A stretch of 16,768 nt of DNA from Labilithrix sp. (GCA_028287035.1 JAQBQL010000026.1:1-16768); one strand, 5' to 3'; counted from the stretch's first letter, positions 7,479 to 15,689 are shown. Numbers and translations: made by a program. Notes: generated by a model from the sequence alone, not told the origin.

Positions 7479-10283
7479 TCAGCGCTTCTTCGCGAGCCTG
7501 GCCGCGCCGACCTTCTCGGCGGCGGTCACCAGATCGGGGTTGGCGAAGGCACCGAGGGCCTTCACGTAGTCGGCGCCCTTCCGCGTGTCCTTCACGGCGC
7601 CATAGCCGCTGGCTGCGATGAGGCGCGCCGGCAGGGGCGCGAGCGCCGGCGGCGGATCCTCCTGCGAGAGGATGGCGCGCGCCTCGTCGACCTTGCCGTG
7701 CGCGGCGACCGCGTAGGCCCGCAGCCACTTCGCGAGCGGGCCGCCCACGTTGGGGTACGTCTTGAAGAGCGCGATGGCCTCGGTCGATCGGTTCAGCGCG
7801 ACGAGGGTGTACACGCGCTCGGCGAGCCCGCGCACGGTGACCGTCCCGCTGTCGAGGGCGAGCTTGCTGAGGCGGTCCGCGTCCTCGTTCTTGCCGTCCC
7901 ACCGCGCGAGCCGCGCGAGGCGCACCGCGCGGATCGGCTTCGCGTCGCCGGTCCACTTGGCGGCGATCTTGTGCGCGAGATCGAGGTCGCCGAGGTCGAG
8001 CGCCGAGTCCATGGCGACGATGTCGGCCCAGGGCCCCTCGTCGTCGGCCATGTCGAGCGCCTTGTCGCCGGCGAGCGCCTGCGGATTGCCGGCGAGGAGC
8101 TGCTGCCCGCGCACCAGCGGGACCAGGAACGGAAGGCGGCGCGTGTCCTCGGCAAGATTCTCGATGGCGGACTTCATGCGGTCGCCGTCGAGCTTCTCGT
8201 AGGCGACGACGGCGGCGACGATGGCGACGTCGGGCGAGCTCTGGGGCAGCTCCTCGGTCGCCTTCAGCGCCTCGTCGAGCCGCGCGCCGAGCAGGGCGAC
8301 GCGCGCCGCGAGAACGCGCGCCGGCGGGTACACGGCCGAGTACGACACGGCGGTGAGCGCGCCCTTCCGCGCGAGCGCCTCGTTCCCCATCATGAGCGCG
8401 ATCGAGCCGAGCCACGAGGCGACGCCCGGCGTGTCGCTCACCGCCAGCCCGCGCGTGAGCGCCGCGACCGCCTCGTCGTTCTTGTGCTGCTCGATGGCGA
8501 GGAGCGCGCGGCATGCGGGCGCGACCGCCTGGAGGGGCAGGGGCAGCGCATCCTGCTTGTCGGCGATGTCGCGCGCCTCCGCGATGGGCTCGCCGCGCAG
8601 CGGATCGCGCGCCCAGGCGACGGCGGTGAGCGCGACGCCCTCGAGGCGGTCGGGATGCCTGGCCCGGAACTCCTTCGCGAGCTCGCCGGCCCGGCGCGGG
8701 TCCCCGTCGACGGCCGTGGCGCGCGCGAGCAGGATCTGCCCGAGGACGAGCTCGGGATCGAGCTTCACCGCGGCCTGGTAGCGCTCGATGGCGCGCGCGT
8801 CACCCGCGCGCTCGAACGTCGCGCCGGCGACGATCTGGTACCAGGCGTCGTCGTCGGCCTTGCCGTCCCACTTCGCGATGGTGCTGGCCGCGCCCGCCGT
8901 GTCGCCCTGGAAGAGGAACGAGGCGACGTAGGCGAAGGCGACGTTCTTCTCGGGGACGCCCACGTCCTTCGCGCGGTTCGTGCTGTCCTCGAAGGCGACG
9001 CTCTCGCCGCTCTTCAGGAGACCGAGGGCCACGCGCTCGTGCAGCCAGGTGAGCGCGGCATGCGGCGAGCGTGACTCGAGCTCGAACGACCTCCCGAGCT
9101 GCTGCTCGGCCCCGTCGAGGAGCTTCGCGTCGCTCGCGCGCAGGCTGGCATCGACGTTCGCGAGGACGTTCTCGGCCTCGACGTGCGCCTTCGCGCGGCT
9201 GGTGTTCACGTACGTGAACGCGCCGAAGGCGCCGCCCACGATGAGCGCCGCGAGGCCGCCGAGCAGCGCGTAGCTGCCGATGCGCCGCTTGCCTCGCTCG
9301 GGCCGCGCCCAGCCGAACACCTGGGCGCGGACCGCGCCGTCGGGCTCGAAGACGCCGGCGATCTGGAGCGCATCGAGAACGTCCCGCGCCTCGGGCATGG
9401 GCTGACCACTGGCCGAGATCGGCCGCGGCGCGCGCGGCGGTGCGAGGAAGGGATTGACCGGCGGCTCCTGCGGGAGGGCCGGCAGGTTCGCGCCGTGCCG
9501 CGCGCCCAGGCCGGGTCCGTGCTCGCCGACGGAGGCCGGCGGCGGCTCCGAGCTGCCGGCGCTTGCACCGCCGCGCGACGAGAACGGCATCGTCCCCGCA
9601 CCGACCGCAGCCCGCTCCTCGATCGACCGGAGCAGCGCGGGCGCCTCGTTCGCGCCCGTCTGCGGAGGATGCTGCGCGAACGGATCACGACCGGCGAGGA
9701 GCGCCGCCTTCACGTCGGCGCTCGAGCGCACCTGGGTCTCGATGTCGTCGTCGAGGTCGCGGCGCGGGGGCGGGGCCGCGGCCGGCACGTGCCTTCGCTG
9801 CTCACCCTGGCGCGCCTCGTCTGGCGATCTCGGGAAGCGGGCGATCTCGTCGGCCACCGCCATCATCCCCGAGGACTGCTGTGTCGGCACGAGCGCGCGG
9901 GCCCGCTCGAGCCAGCGCGCGGCGTCGTTCGTCGCCCCGAACTGCAGCGCGCGCTCCAGGACCTTCTCGGCGCGCTCCGCATCGCCGCGCCGGAGGAGGA
10001 CCTCACCGAGGAGCACGAACACCTCGCCGTCGCGCGGCGCGAGCCTCCCCGCGGCGATGAGCACCTGCTGCGCGTCGTCGAGGCGGCCGGTGCCGATGTA
10101 CATGCGGGCGGCCGCCGAGAGCGCGCTCGCATCGAGCTGCCGCGATGCGTAGCTGCCCACGATCTCGACGAGGTCGGCGCGCGCCGAGCCGCGAAGCGCG
10201 TGGCACATCGCGATCGTCTGCGCGACGTCGGGGTTCCTCTGCCAGGTGGCGAAGAGCTTCTCGAGGTCGACCGACTCCTGCAT
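7479..10283 (-). CDS. Large single-pass membrane TPR protein
   Basis: A 934-aa protein in three parts. The N-terminal cytoplasmic part has TPR-like helices (about 52-130; for example GRLDDAQQVLIAAGRLAPRD followed by a GDAERAEKVLERALQ repeat). A Pro/Ala/Gly-rich, low-complexity linker (about 135-330) follows. One membrane helix (about 338-360, YALLGGLAALIVGG) separates this from a long helical-repeat region (365-930) that should lie in the periplasm. It ends in basic residues (ARLAKKR). Such architecture suits a scaffold spanning cytoplasm and periplasm; no enzyme motif is visible. The start is ATG 10283, without a clear Shine-Dalgarno. It is divergent from the 500-aa gene across an 83-bp gap and is followed after 125 bp by the codirectional lipoprotein gene. 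Function is unknown. Confidence 0.8.
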   Translation of the reverse strand: MQESVDLEKLFATWQRNPDVAQTIAMCHALRGSARADLVEIVGSYASRQLDASALSAAARMYIGTGRLDDAQQVLIAAGRLAPRDGEVFVLLGEVLLRRGDAERAEKVLERALQFGATNDAARWLERARALVPTQQSSGMMAVADEIARFPRSPDEARQGEQRRHVPAAAPPPRRDLDDDIETQVRSSADVKAALLAGRDPFAQHPPQTGANEAPALLRSIEERAAVGAGTMPFSSRGGASAGSSEPPPASVGEHGPGLGARHGANLPALPQEPPVNPFLAPPRAPRPISASGQPMPEARDVLDALQIAGVFEPDGAVRAQVFGWARPERGKRRIGSYALLGGLAALIVGGAFGAFTYVNTSRAKAHVEAENVLANVDASLRASDAKLLDGAEQQLGRSFELESRSPHAALTWLHERVALGLLKSGESVAFEDSTNRAKDVGVPEKNVAFAYVASFLFQGDTAGAASTIAKWDGKADDDAWYQIVAGATFERAGDARAIERYQAAVKLDPELVLGQILLARATAVDGDPRRAGELAKEFRARHPDRLEGVALTAVAWARDPLRGEPIAEARDIADKQDALPLPLQAVAPACRALLAIEQHKNDEAVAALTRGLAVSDTPGVASWLGSIALMMGNEALARKGALTAVSYSAVYPPARVLAARVALLGARLDEALKATEELPQSSPDVAIVAAVVAYEKLDGDRMKSAIENLAEDTRRLPFLVPLVRGQQLLAGNPQALAGDKALDMADDEGPWADIVAMDSALDLGDLDLAHKIAAKWTGDAKPIRAVRLARLARWDGKNEDADRLSKLALDSGTVTVRGLAERVYTLVALNRSTEAIALFKTYPNVGGPLAKWLRAYAVAAHGKVDEARAILSQEDPPPALAPLPARLIAASGYGAVKDTRKGADYVKALGAFANPDLVTAAEKVGAARLAKKR

Positions 10284-10355
10284 CGAGACGAAAGCCAGCC
10301 TAACGAATTTTGCAGCGTTGTGTGCGGCTAAGGCCTGCGCGACACTGCCTTATCG

Positions 10356-10363
10356 AAGGGGAG
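10356..10363 (+). promoter_or_regulatory. Ribosome binding site deciding the start at 10367
   Basis: AAGGGGAG immediately upstream supports ATG 10367 over an in-frame start 57 bp earlier, which would overlap the divergent promoter region. Confidence 0.6.
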
Positions 10364-10366
10364 CGC

Positions 10367-11869
10367 ATGAACGAAGCGACGTTCGAGCAAAGTCACGGGT
10401 TCGAGCAGGGCGAGGTCACGGGGAACGTGCGCCTCGGCAGGCTGGAGGCGATGTACGAGGAGCTCTACGCCGAGGTGATCGACGACGGCGTCATCACCCA
10501 GGACGAGCGCAACCAGCTCGACAACATGGCCGACAGCCTCGGCCTCGATCGCGGGCGTCTGCGCCGCCTCGAACAGGCTCTCCAGGCCGCGTACGAGGCG
10601 CGCAATCGCATCGTCATCAAGGACCTCTCGATGGACGACGCGCCCCCGCCGGCGACCATCATGCCCCTCGAGCCGGCGACCGATCATCGCACGCTGGCGC
10701 TCGAGCGGCGCATCAAGTTCCTGGAAGGCCGCATCCGCGAGCTCGAGCGCGATCTCGAGGAGGCGCGGTCGCAGGTCAGCGTCGAGGTCGACTTCTCGGA
10801 CGCCGGCCCCGGCGGCGGCACCACGCGTGACCTCCCGGAGGAAGATCCCGCGGAGCTCGCACGCCGGGTCCGCGCCGACCCGCGCGACGACGGAACGCTC
10901 CACGCCCTCTTCCGCCTGTACAAGAAGAGCGGCGACCTCGATCGCCAGTGGTGCGTGGCGCAGGTGCTCGCGTACCTCGGCGCGGCGGATGGCGAGGAGC
11001 AGGAGCTCTACGCCAGGCATCGCGAGGCCGCGCTGATCCGGCCCACCGCGTCGGTGACCCAGGAGGCGTGGCGCCGGCTCGTCTCGCACCCCGAGGAGGA
11101 GCCGCTCATCGGCGAGATCTTCGGCGTCGTCGTCTCGGCGGTCCTCATCGGGCGGCTGTCGGCGTTGCGGCGCGACAAGCAGCTCGTGAAGCTCGATCCG
11201 GCGAAGGCGCAGGATCCCGTGAAGAGCACGATCCAGGCGGTGCGCTGCTTCCACTGGGCCGAGCAGATCCTCGGCATGCGGTCGCCGCCGCTCCACGCTG
11301 ACCCCGACTATCCGGGGTTCGTCGAGATGGTGCCGGGCGTCCCGCCCTCCTCGCGCATCGGCGGCGCCGCGCTGTCGGGCCGGAGCGCCGCGGAGCTCGC
11401 GTTCGTCGCGGGCCGTCACCTCGCCTGCTACCGCGAGGAGCACTTCGTGAAGATGCTCGTGCCGCAGGCGCGCGGGCTCGAGGACATCTTCCTCGCCGCG
11501 CTCTCGATCGGCAACCCCGGGCTGCCGCTGAGCGCGCAAGTGAAGGCGCTCGTCGTTCCGATCGCGAATGCCATCGAGCCGATCCTCGAGCCGGCCGCCA
11601 TCGATCGCCTGCGTGGTCACTTCCTCCGCTTCGTGGAGGAGGGCGGGCGCACGAACCTCGCGCGCTGGGCGATCGCGGTCGACCGCTCGAACGCGCGCGC
11701 CGGCCTTCTCCTCGCCAACGATCTCAAGGCGGCACACGCCGTGACCGCCCTCGAGGACGCCACGCATCTGAACGAGAAGATGGACGATCTCATGAGCTTC
11801 GTCGTCTCCGACCGCTACTCGAAGCTCCGGAAGCAGATCGGGATCGCGCTCCCCGGCGTCCTTTCCTGA
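10367..11869 (+). CDS. TerB-like / coiled-coil / TPR protein of unknown function
   Basis: A 500-aa soluble protein. Residues 22-80 form a helical module with the pattern EDGxIT-xxER (VIDDGVITQDERNQLDNMA), typical of TerB-like or calcium-free EF-hand-like helical folds. Residues 108-138 are a strong coiled coil (RRIKFLEGRIRELERDLEEA). Residues 160-220 look like a TPR pair (DDGTLHALFRLYKKSGDLDR). The remaining ~280 residues form one globular domain, including LAFVAGRHLACYREEHFVKM (345-363) and RTNLARWAIAVDRSNARAGL (428-447). From memory, comparable C-terminal domains occur at the end of other myxobacterial TPR proteins, without assigned function. No signal peptide, membrane helix, HExxH or nucleotide-binding motif is visible. 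A strong hairpin follows the gene. Confidence 0.8.
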   Translation: MNEATFEQSHGFEQGEVTGNVRLGRLEAMYEELYAEVIDDGVITQDERNQLDNMADSLGLDRGRLRRLEQALQAAYEARNRIVIKDLSMDDAPPPATIMPLEPATDHRTLALERRIKFLEGRIRELERDLEEARSQVSVEVDFSDAGPGGGTTRDLPEEDPAELARRVRADPRDDGTLHALFRLYKKSGDLDRQWCVAQVLAYLGAADGEEQELYARHREAALIRPTASVTQEAWRRLVSHPEEEPLIGEIFGVVVSAVLIGRLSALRRDKQLVKLDPAKAQDPVKSTIQAVRCFHWAEQILGMRSPPLHADPDYPGFVEMVPGVPPSSRIGGAALSGRSAAELAFVAGRHLACYREEHFVKMLVPQARGLEDIFLAALSIGNPGLPLSAQVKALVVPIANAIEPILEPAAIDRLRGHFLRFVEEGGRTNLARWAIAVDRSNARAGLLLANDLKAAHAVTALEDATHLNEKMDDLMSFVVSDRYSKLRKQIGIALPGVLS

Positions 11870-11899
11870 GGCCCGCCCTTACGCAGCGCGCCATCCCGG

Positions 11900-11926
11900 C
11901 CCCCGCGCGATTCCGGCGCGCGGGGG
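11900..11926 (+). terminator. Strong hairpin after the 500-aa protein gene
   Basis: A perfect 10-bp GC stem (CCCCCGCGCG at 11900-11909, CGCGCGGGGG at 11917-11926) with a 7-nt loop, starting 31 nt after the stop. Only two T residues follow, so it is a stable hairpin rather than a textbook intrinsic terminator. It probably ends or insulates transcription before the kinase gene. Confidence 0.5.
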
Positions 11927-11954
11927 TTGAGGTGGCGGGTCGCCCTTGTATCCT
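11927..11954 (+). promoter_or_regulatory. Candidate promoter of the receiver-kinase gene
   Basis: TTGAGG (11927-11932), 16-bp spacer, TATCCT (11949-11954); each box matches four of six consensus bases. The -10 ends 6 nt before the ATG, so the transcript would start at or next to the start codon. No Shine-Dalgarno is present, consistent with leaderless expression. Prediction by eye. Confidence 0.35.
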
Positions 11955-11960
11955 GCGCGG

Positions 11961-13337
11961 ATGCGGATCGTGGCGGCAGAAGACGACGACCAGATGGCGC
12001 GCCTTCTCCAGCGTTGCTTGAAGAGCTGGGGGTACGAGACGATCCTGGCGCGCAACGGGCACGAAGCGTGGAAGATCCTGAAGCAGGCCGACGCCCCGCG
12101 GCTCGCCATCCTCGACTGGGACATGCCCGTGATGTCGGGCGTCGACGTGTGCCGCATGCTCCGCACCACGCCGCACGGCAAGGACGTGTACGTCCTGATG
12201 CTGACCGGCCGTCAGGAGAAGGACGACGTCGTGCAGGCCCTCGAGACCGGCGCCGACGACTTCCTCCAGAAGCCGTTCGACGCCCGTGAGCTCCAGCTGC
12301 GGCTCGCCAAGGGCGTGCGCGACACGATGCGCAACGACCAGCGGCGGACCAGCACGGTGCCGCCCGCCGGATCGCTACTCGACAACAAGTTCCGCCTCGA
12401 GAAGCTGATCGCCAGGGGCGGGATGGGCACGGTGTGGCTCGGCGTCCACGTGAAGCTCGGCGTGAACGTGGCCATCAAGTTCATGGACGCGGAGCTCGCG
12501 GAGAGCGCCGACTTCTCCACGTTCGACCGCGAGGCGCGCGCCGCTGCGCAGCTTCGCAACGAGCACATCGTCCGCATCTACGACCACGGCATCGACAGCG
12601 CAGGGTTGCCGTACCTCGTCATGGAGTACCTCAGCGGCGAGTCGCTCTCCGAGCGCATCCAGCGCCTCGGCCCGCTCAGCAGCGAGGACGTCGCGGCGGT
12701 GGGTGAGCAGACGGCCCGCGCGCTCTCCGAAGCGCACTCACGCGGCATCGTCCATCGGGACATCAAGCCCGAGAACATCCTCCTCGTCGACGATCCGGAT
12801 CGCGCGTGCGGGTTCTGCGTGAAGGTCATCGACTTCGGCCTCGCCGACCCGAGCGGCGCGCGCGACAACAACGGCGAGCCGGGGATGCTCGCGGGCACGC
12901 TCCACTATCTGAGCCCCGAGTACCTCGGCGGGGACGCCGGCCCGGACTCGATGCTGGACCTCTGGGCCCTCACCGTCACGCTCTTCCACGCGGCGACCGG
13001 GCGTCTCGCCTTCGACGGCGAGACCGTCAACGAGATCTACGCGAAGCTCACGAGGGAGCCTTACCCCGTGCCCTCGTACCAGCAGCCGGCGCTCGGCCGG
13101 GCGTTCGACGCGTGGTTCGAGCGCGCGACGAGCCCACACCGCCACCGCCGCTTCCAGACCGCGCAGGAGCTCGCGCTCGCCCTCGTCGAGGCCTGCAAGC
13201 AGGCAAGCACGTCGGACAGCGGCATCTTCCTCGGTCCCGCCGAGGCCTCGCTCGCCACCGAGCCGGATCTCCGCTCGATTCATCCAGACGCAGACGCCCC
13301 CCTCTCGGAAGAGGGAGGCGTTCGCATCCGCCGTTAG
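11961..13337 (+). CDS. Receiver domain fused to a PknB-type Ser/Thr kinase
   Basis: A 458-aa soluble signalling protein. Residues 1-122 are a CheY-like receiver with acidic pocket E7/D8/D9, phosphoacceptor Asp52 (LDWDMPVMSG), Thr82 and Lys104 (KPF), all intact. Residues 144-410 are a Hanks-type kinase with glycine loop RGGMGTV (152-158), catalytic Lys173, helix-C Glu191, the HRDIKPEN loop (265-272, catalytic Asp267), DFG (291-293) and SPE (318-320) in place of APE. All catalytic residues are present, so it should be active. There is no membrane helix and only a ~45-residue tail, unlike many myxobacterial PknB kinases with large sensor ends. Phosphorylation of Asp52 by an unlinked histidine kinase presumably controls the kinase; no histidine kinase is nearby. 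ATG 11961 is preferred over an upstream in-frame start. Confidence 0.92.
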   Translation: MRIVAAEDDDQMARLLQRCLKSWGYETILARNGHEAWKILKQADAPRLAILDWDMPVMSGVDVCRMLRTTPHGKDVYVLMLTGRQEKDDVVQALETGADDFLQKPFDARELQLRLAKGVRDTMRNDQRRTSTVPPAGSLLDNKFRLEKLIARGGMGTVWLGVHVKLGVNVAIKFMDAELAESADFSTFDREARAAAQLRNEHIVRIYDHGIDSAGLPYLVMEYLSGESLSERIQRLGPLSSEDVAAVGEQTARALSEAHSRGIVHRDIKPENILLVDDPDRACGFCVKVIDFGLADPSGARDNNGEPGMLAGTLHYLSPEYLGGDAGPDSMLDLWALTVTLFHAATGRLAFDGETVNEIYAKLTREPYPVPSYQQPALGRAFDAWFERATSPHRHRRFQTAQELALALVEACKQASTSDSGIFLGPAEASLATEPDLRSIHPDADAPLSEEGGVRIRR

Positions 13338-13353
13338 CCGCGTCGGGCGCGGC
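13337..13353. terminator. Hairpin between convergent kinase and SPFH genes
   Basis: A perfect 6-bp stem (GCCGCG, GCGCGGC side at 13348-13353) with a 5-nt TCGGG loop begins at the last base of the kinase stop codon and lies in the 28-bp gap. It could serve both strands. A second small hairpin (CCTCC and GGAGG, 13360-13373) spans the SPFH stop. Neither has a U-tract. Confidence 0.4.
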
Positions 13354-13365
13354 CGGTGTCCTCCT

Positions 13366-15444
13366 TCAGGAGGTCGCGACCTTGCCGTTGAGGGCCGGCG
13401 AGGTGGCCGCGGCGTGGCCGGTGAGCTCCCCGCGGATCTTCGTGCGCAGCGCCTCGAGGTCCGGCGACATCGGCCGGCTCGCCGCGGTGGCGTCGCTCGC
13501 GTCGCCCAGCTTGTCGGACAGCAGCATCGCGAGCAGCGTCTCCATGACCGAGCCGCTCTGACCGCTGCCGCCCTGACCGCCCATCATGATCTTCGGAACG
13601 ACGTCCACCTTCGCGGTTGCGATGGCGTCCGAGAAGTTCTTCATCACGCTCTGGGTCACCTGGAAGCGCGGCCCGCCATACGCGCGGACCTGCTCCTCGA
13701 TCGCCATGGCCTCCGCGATGCCGACGCGTGCCACCTTGTCGGCCTGCGCCTCGCCCATCATCCGGACGCGCGCCGCGTCCGACTCGCCGAGCGTGCGCAT
13801 CTGCATGGCCTCGGCCTCCGCCATCGTGCGCATCTGCGCCGCCTGCTGGACGCTCCGCTCGTAGGCGGCGCGGCCCTGGTTCGCCTCGATGGTGATGGCG
13901 ACCTCGCTCTCGGTGAGCTGCTTCTGGCGATCGGCCCGGGCCATCGCCTCGCGCAGCTCTCGCTCCTTGCCGGACGCACGCTCCTGGCGCGCGTAGGTCT
14001 CGATCTGCTCCTCGGCGATCTGCCGCGAGCGCAGCTGCTCGAGGATGGTCGAGATGTGCTTGTCGTTCACGCCCGCCGCCGGGGTGCCGATGAGCACCTC
14101 TTCGAGCTCCAGGTTGTAATGCGTGAAGCGCGCCTTCATCTCCTCGCTGGAGACCGCCTGGATGATGCTCCGCTCCTGGAGGAGCTGGATGAGCGTGCGC
14201 GTCTGACCGACGTTCTTGAAGTAGGCAGCGACCATGGGGTCCAGCGTCTGCTCGACGAGGCGCTTCACGTCACCGAAGCGCTGCACGACGAGCGGGGCCT
14301 TGCGGTAGTCGATGTGCACGACCACCGAGAGCGGGAGGGAAGGCTCGAACGCGTCCTTCGTGATGAGCGAGACCTCGGAGAGGTTCTCGTCGAAGCGGTG
14401 GGAGCCGATCTCGCCCTTCGTCCACTTGAGGATGAAGTTCGTGGTGGGCACGGTGATGACCTTGCCGGCGTAGGTGTTGAAGGCGTACTTGCCCGGGAGC
14501 AGCGGCTCGCTCCACACGCCGCGCTCGCCCTTGCGAACGAGCTCGCCGTGCTTGTACTCGCTGCCCGAGAGGTCACTGCCGTCGAGCCCCGTGTACGAGA
14601 CCACGACGCCGACGCTGCCCACCTCGACCACCGTCTTCGGAATGAGCTCGATGGTCGCGAAGAGGCGGTTGATGTTGTACGTGCCCTCGCAGAGCACCTG
14701 GAGCTGCCGACCGCGCATGCCGCCGGCGGCGAGGAACGCCTCCGGGTCCTGGAAGTTGTTGTGGTACGTGCGCGCGTCGTTGGGGTCGTCGCCGACGATG
14801 TTGGCGATGATCTGGCCGCTCGCGAGGGAGCGGCCGTCGTGCACCGTGACCACGCCGATCATGTCGTCGGCGCCCTTGATGACCACCGGGGTGAAGCCGC
14901 CGCGCTCCGCGATGGTCTGGCCCATCTGGCGGAACACCGCGTCCTCTTCGCGGCTCATGACGAGGTAGAACAGCTTGCCCTCGGTCACGACGAGGAACTG
15001 CGCGAGGTTGATGGCGTACGTGCCCTCGCGTAGGATCTGACGCTGCGGGCCGCGCTGCCCGCCGTTGGCGAGGAACTGCCGCACGTCCTGGAACTGCGTG
15101 GAGCTCGCGGTGCCGGCCAGCGTCTGCGTGGGGCCGAGGGCATGGCCGTCGCGCGCGAACACGTAACCGATCCGGCCCTGCGGGATGGTGACGAGGCCGG
15201 TCTTGTGGACCCGGTACTGGAACGGCGTGAGGTAGTGGAGACCACCGCGCAGCAGGTTCGGCTGGTAGCCAGCCTCACCGGCGAGGGCGATGAAGCCGCT
15301 CTTGACCGAGCCCTTCATGCTCCAGCGCTTCTCGATGACGCCGACCCGATCGTTCGGGATGTAGCGGACGCCGGAAGCGAGGACGAGGAGAGCGAGGAGC
15401 CCGAGCGCGACTCCGAACGAGACGAACCCGACCTGCGAGAGCAT
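13366..15444 (-). CDS. Membrane-anchored SPFH (band 7/flotillin-like) protein
   Basis: The 692-aa protein has an N-terminal membrane helix (about 5-25) followed by four apparent tandem beta modules. Each starts near an Ile/Val-Gly-Val strand and ends near Gly-x-Tyr-x-x-Asn or a similar turn: about 28-84, 85-155, 186-268 and 271-335. Modules two and three share FQD, GGxRGxQ and EGTYxIN (118-146 and 231-259). The SPFH domain proper (about 340-455) then leads into a long Glu/Ala/Arg coiled coil (465-590; QMRTMAEAEAMQMRTLGE is typical of flotillins). A Gly-rich stretch and flexible tail end the protein. SPFH proteins oligomerise on membranes and organise protein or lipid domains. The start ATG 15444 has a perfect AGGAGGT upstream. 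It is codirectional with the Bat-like genes, 245 bp away. Precise role unknown. Confidence 0.88.
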   Translation of the reverse strand: MLSQVGFVSFGVALGLLALLVLASGVRYIPNDRVGVIEKRWSMKGSVKSGFIALAGEAGYQPNLLRGGLHYLTPFQYRVHKTGLVTIPQGRIGYVFARDGHALGPTQTLAGTASSTQFQDVRQFLANGGQRGPQRQILREGTYAINLAQFLVVTEGKLFYLVMSREEDAVFRQMGQTIAERGGFTPVVIKGADDMIGVVTVHDGRSLASGQIIANIVGDDPNDARTYHNNFQDPEAFLAAGGMRGRQLQVLCEGTYNINRLFATIELIPKTVVEVGSVGVVVSYTGLDGSDLSGSEYKHGELVRKGERGVWSEPLLPGKYAFNTYAGKVITVPTTNFILKWTKGEIGSHRFDENLSEVSLITKDAFEPSLPLSVVVHIDYRKAPLVVQRFGDVKRLVEQTLDPMVAAYFKNVGQTRTLIQLLQERSIIQAVSSEEMKARFTHYNLELEEVLIGTPAAGVNDKHISTILEQLRSRQIAEEQIETYARQERASGKERELREAMARADRQKQLTESEVAITIEANQGRAAYERSVQQAAQMRTMAEAEAMQMRTLGESDAARVRMMGEAQADKVARVGIAEAMAIEEQVRAYGGPRFQVTQSVMKNFSDAIATAKVDVVPKIMMGGQGGSGQSGSVMETLLAMLLSDKLGDASDATAASRPMSPDLEALRTKIRGELTGHAAATSPALNGKVATS

Positions 15445-15454
15445 GGGGAATGTG

Positions 15455-15461
15455 ACCTCCT
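15455..15461 (-). promoter_or_regulatory. Perfect Shine-Dalgarno AGGAGGT of the SPFH gene
   Basis: AGGAGGT on the minus strand lies 10 nt before ATG 15444. The spacing is slightly long, but no start codon lies between, and the site rules out the 34-residue longer frame beginning further upstream. Confidence 0.8.
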
Positions 15462-15568
15462 GATGGAGCGATGCCCTGACGTGCTGGCCGTGGGCGGCTC
15501 GTGAGACGAGTCGCGGATCAGCACGCCGGAGCGGGGCGCCGTTCACGCATCATCGCGGACCGGCTTGG

Positions 15569-15600
15569 TGCGAAACGTTGGTCGCAGTGGAGGTTTCGCA
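15569..15600. repeat. Inverted repeat upstream of the SPFH gene
   Basis: Perfect 8-bp arms TGCGAAAC (15569-15576) and GTTTCGCA (15593-15600) are separated by 16 bp in the 245-bp gap before the SPFH gene. The size fits a two-turn binding site for a dimeric regulator, or an RNA hairpin. The rest of the 15445-15689 gap holds the Shine-Dalgarno, this repeat and one hairpin; I see no convincing -35/-10 pair. Confidence 0.55.
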
Positions 15601-15609
15601 ACAGGAAAT

Positions 15610-15625
15610 CCGACACCCCTGTCGG
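15610..15625 (-). terminator. Candidate terminator of the Bat-like operon
   Basis: A 6-bp stem (CCGACA, TGTCGG) with a 4-nt loop lies 64 nt after the BatE-like stop. On the minus strand it is followed by the fairly T-rich ATTTCCTGTT. This is the most terminator-like hairpin in the window, though the stem is short. Confidence 0.45.
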
Positions 15626-15689
15626 CACGCGCGATGCTCTGCGTACGCGCGGCGGGGCCTCGCGCCCGATGGCGCGAGCCCTCGGAATG

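Noticed and set aside
7470..10331. Two long plus-strand frames (534 and 382 codons) opposite the TPR gene
   Set aside because: Antisense shadows with no recognisable domain; the minus-strand frame gives coherent TPRs and a membrane helix.
13296..13319. C-rich/G-rich inverted repeat near the 3' end of the kinase gene
   Set aside because: The stem is interrupted and lies within codons for the flexible tail; the hairpin at the stop codon is better.
13414..15033. 539-codon plus-strand frame opposite the SPFH gene
   Set aside because: Its His/Arg/Leu/Asp-rich sequence is typical of antisense frames in GC-rich DNA; the minus-strand gene has a perfect Shine-Dalgarno and clear domains.
15445..15546. 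N-terminal extension of the SPFH protein by 34 residues
   Set aside because: It would precede the perfect Shine-Dalgarno and the membrane helix, and its sequence is shadow-like.
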